Shown here one piece after another: positions 33,346 through 44,751 of a stretch of 64,000 nt of DNA; within the stretch, counting starts at the first letter, position 1; each line of letters begins with the position of its first letter. This DNA comes from Halocafeteria seosinensis (lineage: Eukaryota > Sar > Bigyra > Bicosoecida): contig LVLI01000231.1 in the NCBI GenBank assembly GCA_001687465.1, forward strand, positions 124,001 through 188,000, in the 5' to 3' direction. The position numbers and the translations under genes are program-made. The notes beneath the pieces are model-generated. The model saw only the letters and a program-made list of their open reading frames with translations. It searched no databases and was not told the DNA's origin.

Positions 33346-33785
33346 AGAAGAGTGTAAATCGAAAATGGAAAAGGGGAAGACACTTTCCTCCGTTCAGTCG
33401 CAGTTACATCCGTGCCACTTATGGAAACTGTGCATCGTACAACATGCATGCTGTACTGCTGTCACACTGGTTGTATGAGGTTGATTCCAAGGATCTTCTA
33501 CCTGCCCTCATGTTCCATTCAAAGCCTCGTTTCGGAACACGTATATTTTCCGAGAACGAGGATTCATTTGTACCCAGAGTTCATGGATTCTTGAAGTTGT
33601 CGACGATGCGGACTTTGAAGCTGGAAGCGTAGAAAGCCTGTATGTATAGACTGTGTTTGGCAATGCGCAAACTCTGTCTCACGCTACACTGTATATAAAG
33701 AAAATATCATACTAGTGTCATTGTTTTGTCCTTTGTTTCACCCAGTTGCTAGTTAACAGCTATTCTGGGGGTATTACGGGGACTC
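33346..33785. other. Spacer between the two PAP genes
   Basis: 440 bp containing the PAP copy 1 3' UTR and the promoter of copy 2. A frame at 33342-33632 has no family resemblance. The TATA candidate is annotated separately. Confidence 0.5.
33692..33700 (+). promoter_or_regulatory. TATA-box candidate of PAP copy 2
   Basis: TATATAAAG lies ~90 bp upstream of the ATG at 33786, the same distance as the CapZ alpha candidate. Motif and position only. Confidence 0.5.
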
Positions 33786-36300
33786 ATGACGTGTTGCTGC
33801 ATGATGCATGGCTTCCCCAGCGTCATGACCACATCATTATTGGCTTTTATCACTTTGCTAACACTGCAGGCTGGTGTGAATGGGGCCAGCCATTCACTGA
33901 CGGAGGATATTGGTCTATGGTCCCCCCATATCCAGAAACTCATCAAAGATAAAGCCCCGATTGAGCATCCCATGCAGCTAATTCGCCCGAATCAGTTAAC
34001 CCACATGAGGAAGCGTACTTCACTCGAGAGCGTCTCAGTCAATGGGATCCACGACGAAGCAGAGCTGCCGACGCTGGATGTGTCAACGACGAGATTTTCC
34101 AATGGGGAGAGGGTGACAGTGACTCTGGATAACAGGGGCGGGGAGCGTTGTAAGTGGGATGGAATTTAGAGGATTTTGATTCATCTTTATGTGATTACCG
34201 AAGTTATTGCCTCTGGTATTTGCAGCACCGACACAATGGATCGGAGCTTATAGTCCACCAGATGCCAACATTTCTGAAGTGGTTCCCGTGAAATATGCGT
34301 TCCCGGACAAAGTGGATAACAACTACACGAAGTCGGGAATGGCCAATGTGACGTTTCGGTTGGTGAACATGCGGGCAGACTACAAATTTTACTTCTTCGA
34401 ATGTGGTGTCGATTTTCCAGCATGTTCCGCTGCAGCCGAGAGCCAAATAGTGCATGTGGATGATAAAAACGCCCCTTTAAAACCCAGAGTGCTCCCTTCT
34501 GACGGCAACGACCCAACGCAGATTCGCGTAATGTGGTCTTCAAGTGAAGGCCCTCCAGCGCGATCTGAATCCCTAAATTTTCAGTCTGATATGAAAGGAG
34601 CAGTTGTGGAATGGGGGACTTCCAAGAAGAACCTGCAGCATGTTGTAAGAGCGAATAGCTCCACTTACACTGCCGAAGATATGTGTGCTCCTCCAGCCAT
34701 AGCTGAAGGTTATCGCGATATTGGATGGATCCACGAGGCAATTTTAGTTAATCTACCTCCGGGAAAAACCGTTTATTATCGTTTTGGCAACAATGACGGT
34801 GGTGGAGAAGGTGGGAGTCGAATGAGTGAAATTGAGGCATTCCGCGTTCCTCCTCGGATCGGAGCCTCTGGAACACAATTGTTCTTATATGGAGACATGG
34901 GGAGAGGAAGTGATGACGATGCAGTGACATGGCGTCACTATGGCCAGCCGTCGCTTAACACTTCCATTCTAATGGAGCAACAAATTCGCGATGACCAGTG
35001 GGGCCACGGGGTCTTTCACATAGGTGACATTGTAAGCACGATACATTTGACCGCTTTGCAGCTTGAGTGTACGTGCCAAACTCAATTTTGTTGACTTTGC
35101 AGAGTTATGCCACGGGCTACGCTGCAGTGTGGGATGAATGGCTAGACATGGTCGCACCCGTCGCTAAGAGAATCCCCTATACTGTCAATGGTGGCAATCA
35201 TGAGAACGACTGTCCAGCCGAACTATTTCATGAAAATCAAACACCGTCATTTTATCCCGGGAGTCCCTATTGGAGTGGTGGTGATAGTGGTGGTGAATGC
35301 GGAGTACCGATGACTCGGCTGCTAAAGACCCCCCGTGCCTCATACAATGAACAATGGTGGAGCTGGAATATTGGGAACATCCATGTTGTCGCTATGAACA
35401 CTGAGTACGATTTTCGAAGAGGGTCCGCACAGTATAAGTGGCTGGAAGAGGACTTGCAGAACGTTGACCGATCCAAAACCCCTTGGATTATCTTCGGCGG
35501 TCACAGGTCAGTGCGCATTGGTAATCCTTATCATTGGCGTTCAAACGTATAATATATAATTCTCGTTTTACAGGCCGATGTACATATCCTCAACGTATAA
35601 GGTAGGGCCGCTGAATCAGTCGGATCAAGAGGTAGCGTCTCTCCTCCGCGAACACGTTGAACCCCTGTTGGAGCAGTTCAAAGTAGATTTGGCAATCTGG
35701 GGGCATAATCATAGTGTTCAGCGCTTCTGTGCCTCATACAAAAATGTTTGCAAACAGCGATCTCAGATATCGGGCACATCTGGGAACACATACGTGTATG
35801 AGAAACCTGAGTATCCCATTCATAATGTCATCGGAACAGCCGGGGCAGGCTTTACTGTTAACAATGAGAATCCTAGTCCAGACACAATTGACCGACCTGT
35901 ATTTTACAGGTGGGGATATGCACAAGTGGAAGCAATCAACTCGACTCATCTCGAATGGAAATTCCTCGATAACGGGACTCCATATGAGGGTGTAACCCAC
36001 CGCGCCGGAAAAATCCTCGACCACTTTTTTATCATTAAGGATTTTCAGTCTAACTCGCCATCACAGCATCATAACGATGGCAAAAAAGGAAAAGAAATCC
36101 TTTTAGGGGGTATCATTGGAGGCGTTGTGCTAATTGTCTTTGTTATCGGTGTGACTGTTTACGTACTCAGAAAATGGCGCAGGAATGATGGCCGGTCGAT
36201 ATCTGCCTACCACCGGCACAAGGATCTCGAGTCTTCTCCTCGACACTACTATGATCCTGCACTTCATAGTGGTTCGGCTGCCCCTGACGACCCTAAATGA
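33786..36300 (+). CDS. PAP: Purple acid phosphatase, membrane-anchored (copy 2)
   Basis: Four exons: 33786-34149, 34226-35031, 35103-35506 and 35574-36300, 766 residues. Signal peptide (VMTTSLLAFITLLTLQAGVNG), N-terminal domain (QWIGAYSPPDANISEVVPVK), and the complete set of metal motifs: LYGDMGRG, VFHIGDI plus SYATGY, VNGGNHEND, IIFGGHRPMY and IWGHNHSVQRF. A transmembrane helix (IIGGVVLIVFVIGVTVYVL) and a short basic cytoplasmic tail end the chain. Exons 2 and 3 have exactly the same lengths (806 and 404 nt) and phases as in copy 1, so the pair arose by tandem duplication after the introns were in place. The membrane helix and tail sequences differ strongly, which suggests divergence in sorting rather than in catalysis (inference). 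Confidence 0.95.
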
Positions 36301-36463
36301 AACATGAACAGGTCGGCGCAAACTTCCTCGTACATTTTCAATGGCTGGTCACAGATATAGCCGAAGTGTAGTCCTTTTTTGTCGACGTTTTGACGACGAG
36401 GATCCTTTGAAAATGAGTTGCTGTGGTGACGCAGTCCTCAAAATTGGAATCTTCATGTTTCAG

Positions 36464-37933
36464 TCAGCTTGTGTGTGTGTGTGTGTTTCCCACAGAGTTG
36501 GGGGTCGATCCCGCACGACTGCGATAGGCCGTCTTCCATGTGCTCTTCCACATAAAAAAATTGCATCTCGACGATGAATCGTCTGACCGTCCGGCCGGCC
36601 GATTGCACACAAAGAAGTTTCTTCCTATATTCTTACCGCTCTTCACTGTTCTCTCCACAGATGTTTCGTTGTGCCCTGAGCATTTGGGTGGGGGTATGGG
36701 GCCACTGAGGAGATTTGCCCAAGTATTCTTTGCGGTTTGTTCCTCATTAACGAGGTCAATTGAGTCCCGAATTATGCCATTTTTGTCAGAGCTGTTCGAT
36801 TGGGGCAGGGGAGACTGTTTTCGGATGAACAAGTCTAATGTGGCCGTTGCTGCCTTCCTCCGACTCTTCTTCTCCTGAGCTGGTTCGCTTGTACGTTCCG
36901 AAGCTCGTTTCCCTTGCGCCTTCTGAAGAAAGGATCGCATACTTGTTTGTTCCGATAGAAACTCATTCCAAGAGTGGGGGCAAAATGCTGAGTCAGATGT
37001 AGAGCCGATCGAGGAACTGCGATGTCCAATAGATAAGTCCAGAGAAACGGGACAGTGGTCAGATCCTTCGTAGTGCGACAGAACGTCAGCATAGACCAGC
37101 TTGGGCGACAGTTCTGATGATATCAGACTGTAGTCAAGGCGCGTTCCATAATTCGTTTCACGGGCTCTGGTCATCGTGTTCCAGCAAGAAAATCGGTTAT
37201 TCACACGTGGAAAGTAGTAGCGGAAGGCGTCAGTGAGGTTTTCTCCCTCAGCTGAGGTCAGTTCATCCATCCACATGCGAAATCGATCTTCTTCGAATTT
37301 CATTCCTGATTCGATTTCCCATGACTCCGGATCACAATGATCTGCTCGTTTATGGGCAACGTTGAGATCGCCTGTAACGATGATAGAGTGACCACAATGT
37401 TGTAGCGTGGATATCTGATGCTGTAGCGCTTTGTGAAATTCCCATTTGAAGTCATTCCTAGAGGAATGCTCACTCCGAGCAGGACAGTACACGTTGAGCA
37501 ACGTAAAGTCTTTATGCTCTGTCACAAGCACTCGCCCTTCGCGGTTGATTTGATTTGAATCGGCGGGAACGTCAACCGTGTCAAACTCACCACCGTGGGG
37601 CAGCAGAGGACCTTCATAAACGCGCTCCGGGAGCAAAGTCTTGCGGACAAAGGTGGCTGTACCTGAATAGGGACGGTTTTTCACTCGATTCAAGGCAAAA
37701 TAGCTGACGTAGTTTTGAGGGAAGGCGATATGTGACGGCAAGTCACTTCTGGAGGAGAGTTTCGTCTCCTGGAGACACAAAATGTCTGCACCCAATTTGT
37801 CCAAAAACTCGTCAATGTTTTTGGCACCATCGCAAGCCACAGTTCTGACTATTCCACGCATTCCAACATTCCAGGAGACGATGCGTATTTTGTCTCGCGA
37901 TGCGGTGGAGACGGCATCGGTTTCTGAGGCCAT
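36464..37933 (-). CDS. APEX2: AP endonuclease 2 (exonuclease III family, zf-GRF)
   Basis: Single exon, 489 residues from the ATG at 37933 (upstream frame starts at GTG). APE2 is a 3'-5' exonuclease/3'-phosphodiesterase and weak AP endonuclease in base-excision repair and ATR signalling. Catalytic landmarks are IVSWNVG, LCLQETK, the VTGDLNVAHK motif (GDxN), GTRLDYSLIS and YEGSDHCPVSLDL. After the nuclease domain (~1-310) comes a linker with a PIP-box-like TLDLFIRK near 385, then a GRF zinc finger (PPKCSGH, ERTVK..GKNIGRNFFVC, CNFFMW) at about 420-475, the arrangement typical of APE2 and absent from APE1. The last codons (THTHTS, stop) lie in a GT microsatellite (36471-36486), so the C-terminal end may vary between strains. 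Confidence 0.95.
   Translation of the reverse strand: MASETDAVSTASRDKIRIVSWNVGMRGIVRTVACDGAKNIDEFLDKLGADILCLQETKLSSRSDLPSHIAFPQNYVSYFALNRVKNRPYSGTATFVRKTLLPERVYEGPLLPHGGEFDTVDVPADSNQINREGRVLVTEHKDFTLLNVYCPARSEHSSRNDFKWEFHKALQHQISTLQHCGHSIIVTGDLNVAHKRADHCDPESWEIESGMKFEEDRFRMWMDELTSAEGENLTDAFRYYFPRVNNRFSCWNTMTRARETNYGTRLDYSLISSELSPKLVYADVLSHYEGSDHCPVSLDLSIGHRSSSIGSTSDSAFCPHSWNEFLSEQTSMRSFLQKAQGKRASERTSEPAQEKKSRRKAATATLDLFIRKQSPLPQSNSSDKNGIIRDSIDLVNEEQTAKNTWANLLSGPIPPPKCSGHNETSVERTVKSGKNIGRNFFVCNRPAGRSDDSSSRCNFFMWKSTWKTAYRSRAGSTPNSVGNTHTHTS
36471..36486. repeat. (GT)8 microsatellite overlapping the 3' end of APE2
   Basis: Eight GT units, coding for Thr-His repeats on the minus strand just before the APE2 stop codon. 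Directly visible. Confidence 0.9.
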
Positions 37934-38649
37934 TTCATTGCTACATTCACTGCCATGAAAAGCGCACCTCACCAGGTCAATTTACAATATCCACTGACCG
38001 GCATACAAGTAAACAATTGCCTGACATGTACGAACATAGACGCATGCCACAATTCCACATGCCCAACTTCACAGCACCGCAACGGACTGGTTGAAGTTTG
38101 GGCAAATGGTTTATAAACCACCACTCGGCAATACGGGTCGTTATATTCTCCTCGAAGAGAGAAGCAACGCCTAAAGACCGAAGAATCTACCAGTTTGATG
38201 TATCTATTCTTAAAACTGATCAGTCACCACAACTATGTGGCACCGAACCGGCTCACCGTCACTTAGTGGTACAAACGTATATTGTGGCCCATGATTACTA
38301 CCGCTAAATGTAACTACATAATGTCTACATTGTATCATTCACAAGCGTGCTGTAGTGGACTGAGAGTTTGGCTCCTCTGTTGCAAGGAGATCAACTTTAC
38401 TGACTTCGCGGATTGTTCAAGTTGAAGACAAAACGACAAAAAGGGACGTTTGGGGGAAGCAAAGGGAGAAAAATCCAAAAAGAGTTCTCATTGTCGTTCC
38501 CCAAAAGGAAAAGATCTTTCCAAAAAAAGTTTTCCAATTTATTACCCTTATCGCTGATGGAGTTGCCAGTGAGACTTTTTCGTGGCCACTGAGTAAATAT
38601 TACTGTATTACGTAATACACTTGCACTTGTTGTATCTGACCTAATCAAC
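37934..38649. other. Divergent intergenic region (APE2 and P5C dehydrogenase)
   Basis: 716 bp between two head-to-head genes. Open frames of 64-69 codons have no family resemblance, and a 159-codon minus-strand frame (38397-38876) is a shadow of the P5CDH exon 1. No RNA gene was recognised. Confidence 0.5.
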
Positions 38650-40660
38650 ATGTTATCCACGCGATTCGTCGGTGCACGAAGTTCGGCGGCAGCCGCTGCC
38701 AAAGTGGCTAAACGCTCTCTTGTAGCTCCATTGCGCAGCAATTCAACCGCGACGAGAGCCATGACCAATGGTGGACGCTTCGCGGCCTCTGCACTCAGTG
38801 GTGCTACCGGCAGCAGCTTCCTCAAGAATGCTGAGCAGTGGAATTTGGACAGGAACGGAGGCATGTCGTTCTCCACGGTGTCGAATCCAAACGCGCTGGG
38901 AACTCAAACGACAGCCGCCGATTTAGGGCTCACCATCAAAGACCCTAAGGACGTTAGTGGTGCGAATCCACACAAGATGCGTAATCTCTGTAAGTGCCTT
39001 TTTGTTGATGCCGTAGTTTTAAGCACTGACCGTTCTGCGCTTGGGTACAGTGAATGGGGAATGGCAAGAGTCCAAAGAATACGTGGACACTGTTGATCCC
39101 TGGAACGGAGAGGCCTTCATAAAAACGCCGAACACGACTGTGGATGAATTGCCCGAATTCATCAGATCCTCCAAGCGGTGCCCGAAAACTGGCTTACACA
39201 ACCCTTTGAAGAACCCCCATCGCTACCAAGAACTGGCGCATGTTTCCAATAAAGCTGGGGAGTTGCTCCGTGGGAAGATGGGAGACTATTTTGCTAGGTT
39301 AATTCAACGGGTCTCCCCCAAATCCTACACTCAGGCTATGGGGGAAGTCAACATCGCCGCCCAGTTCCTTGAGAATTTCTCTGGAGACCAAGTGCGCTTC
39401 ATGACTCGATCTTTCGGTGTCCCTGGTGACCACACCGGTCAAATGAGCACAGGCTATCGTTGGCCTTTTGGACCCTGCGCACTCATCACGCCGTTCAACT
39501 TTCCCTTGGAAATTCCTGTACTTCAATTGATGGGCGCTCTTTTCATGGGAAATAAGGTCACACTTAAGGTATGCTGTGCTCCCGGGACGGTTATACTATT
39601 CGATCAATACGGATTGAAACGTTTGTGAATGATGATGCAGGTGGATTCAAAGGTATCAGTGGTAATGGAACAATTTCTTCAAATGTTGCATGCCTGCGGA
39701 TTACCAAAGACGGATGTGGACTTCATCAACTGCGACGGCGAAGTGATGGGAAGATTTATTCGCTCTGCGAAACCGCGAAATACTCAGTTTACTGGATCTT
39801 CAAAGACTGCTGAGAAGCTTGCTAAGGTAACTCATGGGAAGGTGAAGCTGGAAGACGCGGGCTTCGACTGGAAGATCCTCGGGCCGGACGCTCCTGTTTC
39901 GAGGAGTAATCCGCTGCCAGACCGTGTGAGAGAGGAGGTTGATTACGTTGCCTGGCAATGTGATCAAGATGCCTATGCTTGCTCCGGCCAAAAGTGCAGT
40001 GCCCAAAGCATATTGTTTGCTCATAAGAGATGGACCACCCAAACCCACTTGCTACAGAAGATGCAAGAACTCGCAGAGCGACGCAACATGCAGGATCAAA
40101 CTGTTGGACCTGTTTTGACTTGGACAACGGATGCAATGTTGAACCATATAAATGAGCTGCTGAATATTGAGGGTGCTAAGGTGCTGTGGGGAGGTAAAGC
40201 CCTCACCGGGCATTCAATCCCTTCGCAGTATGGTGCGATCGAACCGACAGCTGTCTACGTTCCTTTCAGCAAGTTGAAAAATAAGAAGAATTTCGACCTT
40301 GCTACAACTGAAGTCTTTGCGCCATTCCAGGTAATCACGGACTACGAGACTCGTCAAGTGCCTTATCTTCTCCGTATGCTGGAGCGTATGAACCATCATC
40401 TCACAGCCGCTGTGGTCTCCAAGGATGAGCGCTTCCGAAACCAGATTCTTGCTCATACCGTAAATGGCACAACATATTCCGGGATTCGCGGTCGAACCAC
40501 CGGTGCTCCCCAAAACCATTGGTTTGGCCCTGCCGGTGATCCTCGCAATGCTGGCATTGGAACCCCCGAAGCAATCAAATTGGTTTGGAGTTGCCATCGC
40601 GAGATCATTAGCGACATTGGTCCAATCCCCAGCGAGTTCCAGATACCGCCAGCCACGTAA
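38650..40660 (+). CDS. ALDH12A1: Delta-1-pyrroline-5-carboxylate dehydrogenase (ALDH12 type)
   Basis: Three exons: 38650-38989, 39051-39568 and 39641-40660, 625 residues. It oxidises P5C/glutamate semialdehyde to glutamate with NAD in the mitochondrial matrix, the last step of proline breakdown. The N-terminal ~70 residues are rich in Ala, Ser and Arg with almost no acid (MLSTRFVGARSSAAAAAKVAKR), a clear mitochondrial presequence. Landmarks are ALITPFNFPLEIPVLQLMGALFMGNKV, FINCDGEVMGRF, QFTGSS, the catalytic Cys in GQKCSAQS, TEVFAPFQV, and the ALDH12 signature NHWFGPAGDPRNAGIGTPEAIKLVWSC. That signature and the overall match place it in the plant-type ALDH12 class rather than the animal/fungal ALDH4 class. 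Motifs are intact. Its stop lies ~190 nt from the EF-hand gene on the other strand. Confidence 0.95.
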
Positions 40661-40854
40661 ACGGGTAGTGTCCGATTAGATTTTTATTCCTAAAGTCTTT
40701 TCCATGGATTATCACTCTCGCGCTTCAATGGAGAAAGAATTACAACATACTATGGTGTGAATATTCTTTTTGTAGTCTACATGTGCTACAAATGTTAACA
40801 CGTGGCGCACTTTATATCATTGGGCAGTGCGTTGTGCCCAATCCATTTCAGATT

Positions 40855-41740
40855 CTACTGATGCTCTTCCGTCTTTTTCATGCCCACTCGCTCTTTCAAT
40901 GATTCGTATGCCTCATGATTAGCGTGCTTATAACTATCAACCTTCCGACCGACCCCTTCGAATTTCTTCATCTTCCAGCCATCATGTAACTTGTTGACGC
41001 CCGCAGCCTTTGACTCTTCATGTTCCGCCGTCCTGCCAAACATGGAGATCGTCCTAAGCTCATTTCCAAGGGTTGTATTTTTCTTTGTTGACTGAGACTT
41101 CTGCTCCTGTTTCTTGCTAGCCGCAGTGCGCCTTGGGTACTTTCTCTCGTGTCTGTCGGGATCGTGACAATAAGCATTTTCCACAATGGCCTTGAAGGGA
41201 GTAGATGGTCTGTCAACGGCAATCCCATGGACCATGGTACTTTGGTCTTTCTCAAACGGCTTATCTGAGGGGGCCGCAGCTTCTCGACTATCCCACTGGG
41301 TGACAGCAGCTTTTACTCCCTCTGCTTCCCATCCGGCTTTCATACCGAAGGTATAATCTGGTGGAGGAAGCTTGCATGTTGCCGGTCTGGGCTTTCCAAG
41401 TCGATCCTTGACCAACAGTGGGTTGTATCCCTGCCCTTGTTCCCCACATACCGAATTAACGAACCTGCATCGCAATGATTATCAGGTCCTCGTTACCATC
41501 GGAGGTTGGGGTTGCAACCGTGACTTACCAGTCCACAAATTCCTCCTCTCCAATCACTCTGTCGCGATCTGCGCCTAAGTCTTGTAACATGAAGTGGATC
41601 TCCTCTTCGGTGGGGTGGGATCCCGTCAACATGTAAAGAACGTTTCTAATCTGTGGGACGCGTAGTTCCTGCCCACTCTTGCCATCCGCCTCCCTGCGAA
41701 ATGCCGCTGTCGCATCTCGTTTCACCTGTCCGACCTTCAT
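40855..41740 (-). CDS. EF-hand-like protein of unknown function
   Basis: Two exons: 41529-41740 and 40855-41464 (64-nt intron, split Trp codon), 273 residues. The N-terminal 70 residues resemble a calmodulin-like helix-loop-helix pair: ELRVPQIRNVLYMLTGSHPTEEEIHFMLQDLG, then ADRDRVIGEEEFVDW. The second loop has acidic residues in several of the calcium-ligand positions, but the pattern is degenerate, so calcium binding is doubtful. The rest is basic and polar, with PSTPFKAIVENAYCHDPDRHERK and a C-terminal helix (ESLKERVGMKK). Such small EF-hand plus basic-tail proteins are common in flagellar axonemes, but no specific family is recognised. Confidence 0.7.
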
Positions 41741-42563
41741 TTCTACTTATGGTGAGGATCAGCCTTCTTTTCCCGTGCAACCAAAATACGGGTTTTATGC
41801 TTGCGATCTAGCTAACAGCTACCGTACGGTATAGGCGTTGAGGTTCCGTTGGGTTTTGGCGCGTGGAATCGCAAGTGTTCAACGAGCAAAACAACAAAAC
41901 CTAATATCGTCGCCGTGTTGGTAATTCACGCAGCAGTAGAGAAGAGACAAAAATCAATCGACGCTTCGAAAATCAATGGGCAAACAACTCTTTATGACAG
42001 GAGGCATAGAATCACTTGCATCGGTCGCAGCCAGCTTCACAAGCGCTACTTCGCCGGGGCCGGGAGGAATCTGACGGCTCCTCGTACAAGCTTAGCGGTC
42101 ACGCGGTGTCTTAACTATTTTATCCACGAGATTGTACTAATGGCTCGTAGCAGTTACTCTGTGACTCACAGCTATGAACTATATTCGAGTATGGCCACGA
42201 AAAGAGTATCCCTTTCCTTGCTTCACATCCTGTTTCCTAAATTCCTTGCCCTTTGATAAGAAGACTTATATACCATTGCATCAATATCACTTCTTGGAAA
42301 TATCCATTTTTTATGGAATCAAGTAGTTCACTCAGTGAAGTGGCCTAGGTCGCCTGAATTACGGATATTCGACTGTGGAATTCCTCCACCCTATCAGAAT
42401 CAAATGGCAGTACTTCAACAAGAGGAACCGAGGGATGAACGTGACCCATAAATAGAAGCATTTACAAAGGTTTGATAGTCAAGAGGAAATTTGTCATTGT
42501 CTTATGTAAGCAAGACTACGTAGTGTGAACCCTTGTACGAGCTAAAGGGAACCGCATAGAGAC
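41741..42563. other. Gene-poor region
   Basis: About 820 bp. A 135-codon plus-strand frame (41849-42256) begins at an alternative codon, has no family resemblance and no splice-consistent continuation, so it is not annotated. Nothing else is recognised. Confidence 0.5.
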
Positions 42564-43385
42564 ATGCAAGGAACGCAACGCAAACGAAGAAAATCTGAAG
42601 GGGAGTATTTCAGGGAAAATAAGGCCTTTTCCCTTCTTGGAAACATATACCGGAGTGCCGCCGTATGAACTCTATCAGAGCTTCTACAAGCTTTGGAGGA
42701 TTTGCTGCAAAAGTGCAGAGAATGCCAGCAAGCGATTATCGCTGAGATAACAGGAGAATCCAGGTGAAGAAGTCTGTGAGAAATCACTTCGAGACATTGT
42801 TGAAGGTTGCAGATACATTGATCATGATGAACTCGTTGGAAACTGCAAGGTAATTAGATTGGCCGCAAACGAGCGGGAGGATAAATCCACTGGCAAGTAT
42901 CCCCGGAACGCGCAAATTCCCATCCTCAATCGTGTATCTTTCACTGGAAACGAATTCAGGGGATACGGAAATCCAGTACATCGCGCACTTCGCGCTGAAG
43001 GAGTTGAGCAAGCGTGATGGGCCAGAAATACGAGAAGAAGCTGAGAACATATCTTCTCTCGTAAAAGCGAACAGCGCCATTGCTATCTTGTATCCGAAGA
43101 CACAGCGGGAACGGGGCTGGGTAAGGTGTACGGGCATAACTCCCCAACGCTCAGTAACAGCGAGACACCAATGCATCCTTGGCCCATCTTTCTGGATCAT
43201 GCACTAGTGGGAGAGAGGGCATTTTTCGAAACCTGCAGCCGCACAATGTTCCCACGCTTTCTTTGCATCGCAAGCCTCTTGAAGGAAAAGAGTGTCTATC
43301 GCTTGAGGATCTACATATAATAACCAGAGATCGCTTAAAGAAAAGACTCTCCTTGGGACCAAACGCAGCAGCCACAATTCAATAA
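42564..43385 (+). CDS. Tentative small four-exon gene of unknown function
   Basis: Four open segments can be linked in phase 0 with usable splice sites: 42564-42662 (ends before GTATGA), 42754-42849 (GTAATT), 42977-43060 or 42977-43120 (GTAAAA or GTAAGG), and 43161-43385. The product would be ~170-190 residues, mostly helical and charged (YFRENKAFSLLGNIYRSAA, EEVCEKSLRDIVEGC, YIAHFALKELSKRDGPEIREEAENISSL, SLEDLHIITRDRLKKRL). No family is recognised. Introns of 91-127 nt are longer than usual here, and other frames in the same stretch are also open, so this may be a decayed gene. Confidence 0.35.
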
Positions 43386-43428
43386 TGTTGGTGTTACACC
43401 TAAAGTGTGTTATGGCACATCAGAGCAG

Positions 43429-44577
43429 CTAGGTAGTGCTCGAGGCATACACCATGAGAATCGCACCCGTGAACAAGAAAGTAAACATTGACTTCCAGGT
43501 AGATAGTATCATCTCCGTAGGATATAATTGACTCTCGGGAACTGCCGTAGTACGCATGTCCTTATCCTTATATGCGTCTTCTGCATTAATTCTCCCATTC
43601 CAGAAAATCGTCGCTCCCACGGCAGACAGTGCACCACCCACAATCTGGGTTGCTCGGGGAACTGTTAGAGAAATAACCGACGACACAGCCAGAACGAATA
43701 TTCGCTTCATTACGTTCAACACCGAATGAGTAGGGGGTGTCACGTGTCGCAAGACGGAAAAGCTTGACAAGCTATACACGGCATGGCTGATGCCTATCGT
43801 CACAAGAAGGACGAGTGTTGCTGAATATAGCTCAATGCTGGGCTCCCAGGATAGCCAGTAAAGTCCCTCAACCGCGAAGAACACTGCCAAGAAAAACAGG
43901 GAGATTAACGAGATCAATTGGAACTGGGCAATGCTTGTCCATTGTGACAACGAAGCGTTGGCATCAGAGGACTGCTTGGTCTGTATTTTGGTAAACACTG
44001 ACCGAACACTGAAGCACAAATTGCTGGCGATAGCGGGAAAGCAATTTCGGAGACTGCCGCTCAGAGCATCCACATCTGTCAAAATATCTAGTGGAACTGC
44101 CGAAAGCACTAGGCCCATGGCTAAAACAACGGCAGCACTTATAACTTGCACGCTAAACGTCACTCTCGATATAACTCTGGCCAGTACCATCGTGGTGAGA
44201 GGCTCACATGCTTTGATCAGATACGTCGTCACCACTCCACTGGATTGCAGACTCTTGATGGTCATCCATGTCCCGACTGTATGCACGGCTCCAATGTTGA
44301 ATACCAGTGCAAGTTTGTTTCGGGGGAGAATTTTCCAAGCATATTTGTCCTCCTTCCGTCGAAGAATTGCGCATAGGCATATCCCTGTCAAGAAGCATAG
44401 CTCGCAGAGTATCGTCACTCGCAGAGAATCACGTCTGTTTGTATTCTCGAGGGCCGTCACCTTCGGTGGCTCCGCCTCTGTAGTGGACTCATCCTTCAAA
44501 AACTTGCGGCTCTGAATCCCGAAACATGCCGTTGTGGTGTACCATATCAGCAGGCTCAGCCAGAATTTTTTCTCCAT
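43429..44577 (-). CDS. Drug/metabolite transporter superfamily (TPT/nucleotide-sugar transporter type)
   Basis: Single exon, 382 residues, ATG at 44577. Proteins of this group exchange triose phosphates or nucleotide sugars across plastid, Golgi or ER membranes. About nine or ten hydrophobic helices are visible. The TPT-family landmarks are the KACEPLTTMVLARV segment (paired helix 3/4 region) and HVTPPTHSVLNVMKRIFVLAVSSVI, with a conserved N-x-x-K-R before a helix near 300. No plastid transit peptide precedes the first helix (MEKKFWLSLLIWYTTTACF), so a secretory-pathway location is more likely. Substrate cannot be assigned. Confidence 0.85.
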   Translation of the reverse strand: MEKKFWLSLLIWYTTTACFGIQSRKFLKDESTTEAEPPKVTALENTNRRDSLRVTILCELCFLTGICLCAILRRKEDKYAWKILPRNKLALVFNIGAVHTVGTWMTIKSLQSSGVVTTYLIKACEPLTTMVLARVISRVTFSVQVISAAVVLAMGLVLSAVPLDILTDVDALSGSLRNCFPAIASNLCFSVRSVFTKIQTKQSSDANASLSQWTSIAQFQLISLISLFFLAVFFAVEGLYWLSWEPSIELYSATLVLLVTIGISHAVYSLSSFSVLRHVTPPTHSVLNVMKRIFVLAVSSVISLTVPRATQIVGGALSAVGATIFWNGRINAEDAYKDKDMRTTAVPESQLYPTEMILSTWKSMFTFLFTGAILMVYASSTT

Positions 44578-44751
44578 GTGCGTGTGGGGTGGCTACTACG
44601 CCGTCCTCGGTGTTTCCTGCTAGAGAGAAACAATCCACGAGAAAAATACAATGTGCAACTTCAATCAGCACGAGTTGGAAGCTCAGAACTTGGAATCTGG
44701 TACTGCCGTACTGCTCAAAGCGGTGGTTACATGTTGACATTTCTTTTAAAT

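Noticed and set aside
33342-33632. 96-codon frame after PAP copy 1
   Set aside because: Lies in the PAP 3' UTR region with no recognisable sequence pattern.
41849-42256. 135-codon plus-strand frame in a gene-poor region
   Set aside because: Starts at a non-ATG codon, lacks domain features and cannot be joined to neighbouring segments by good splice sites.
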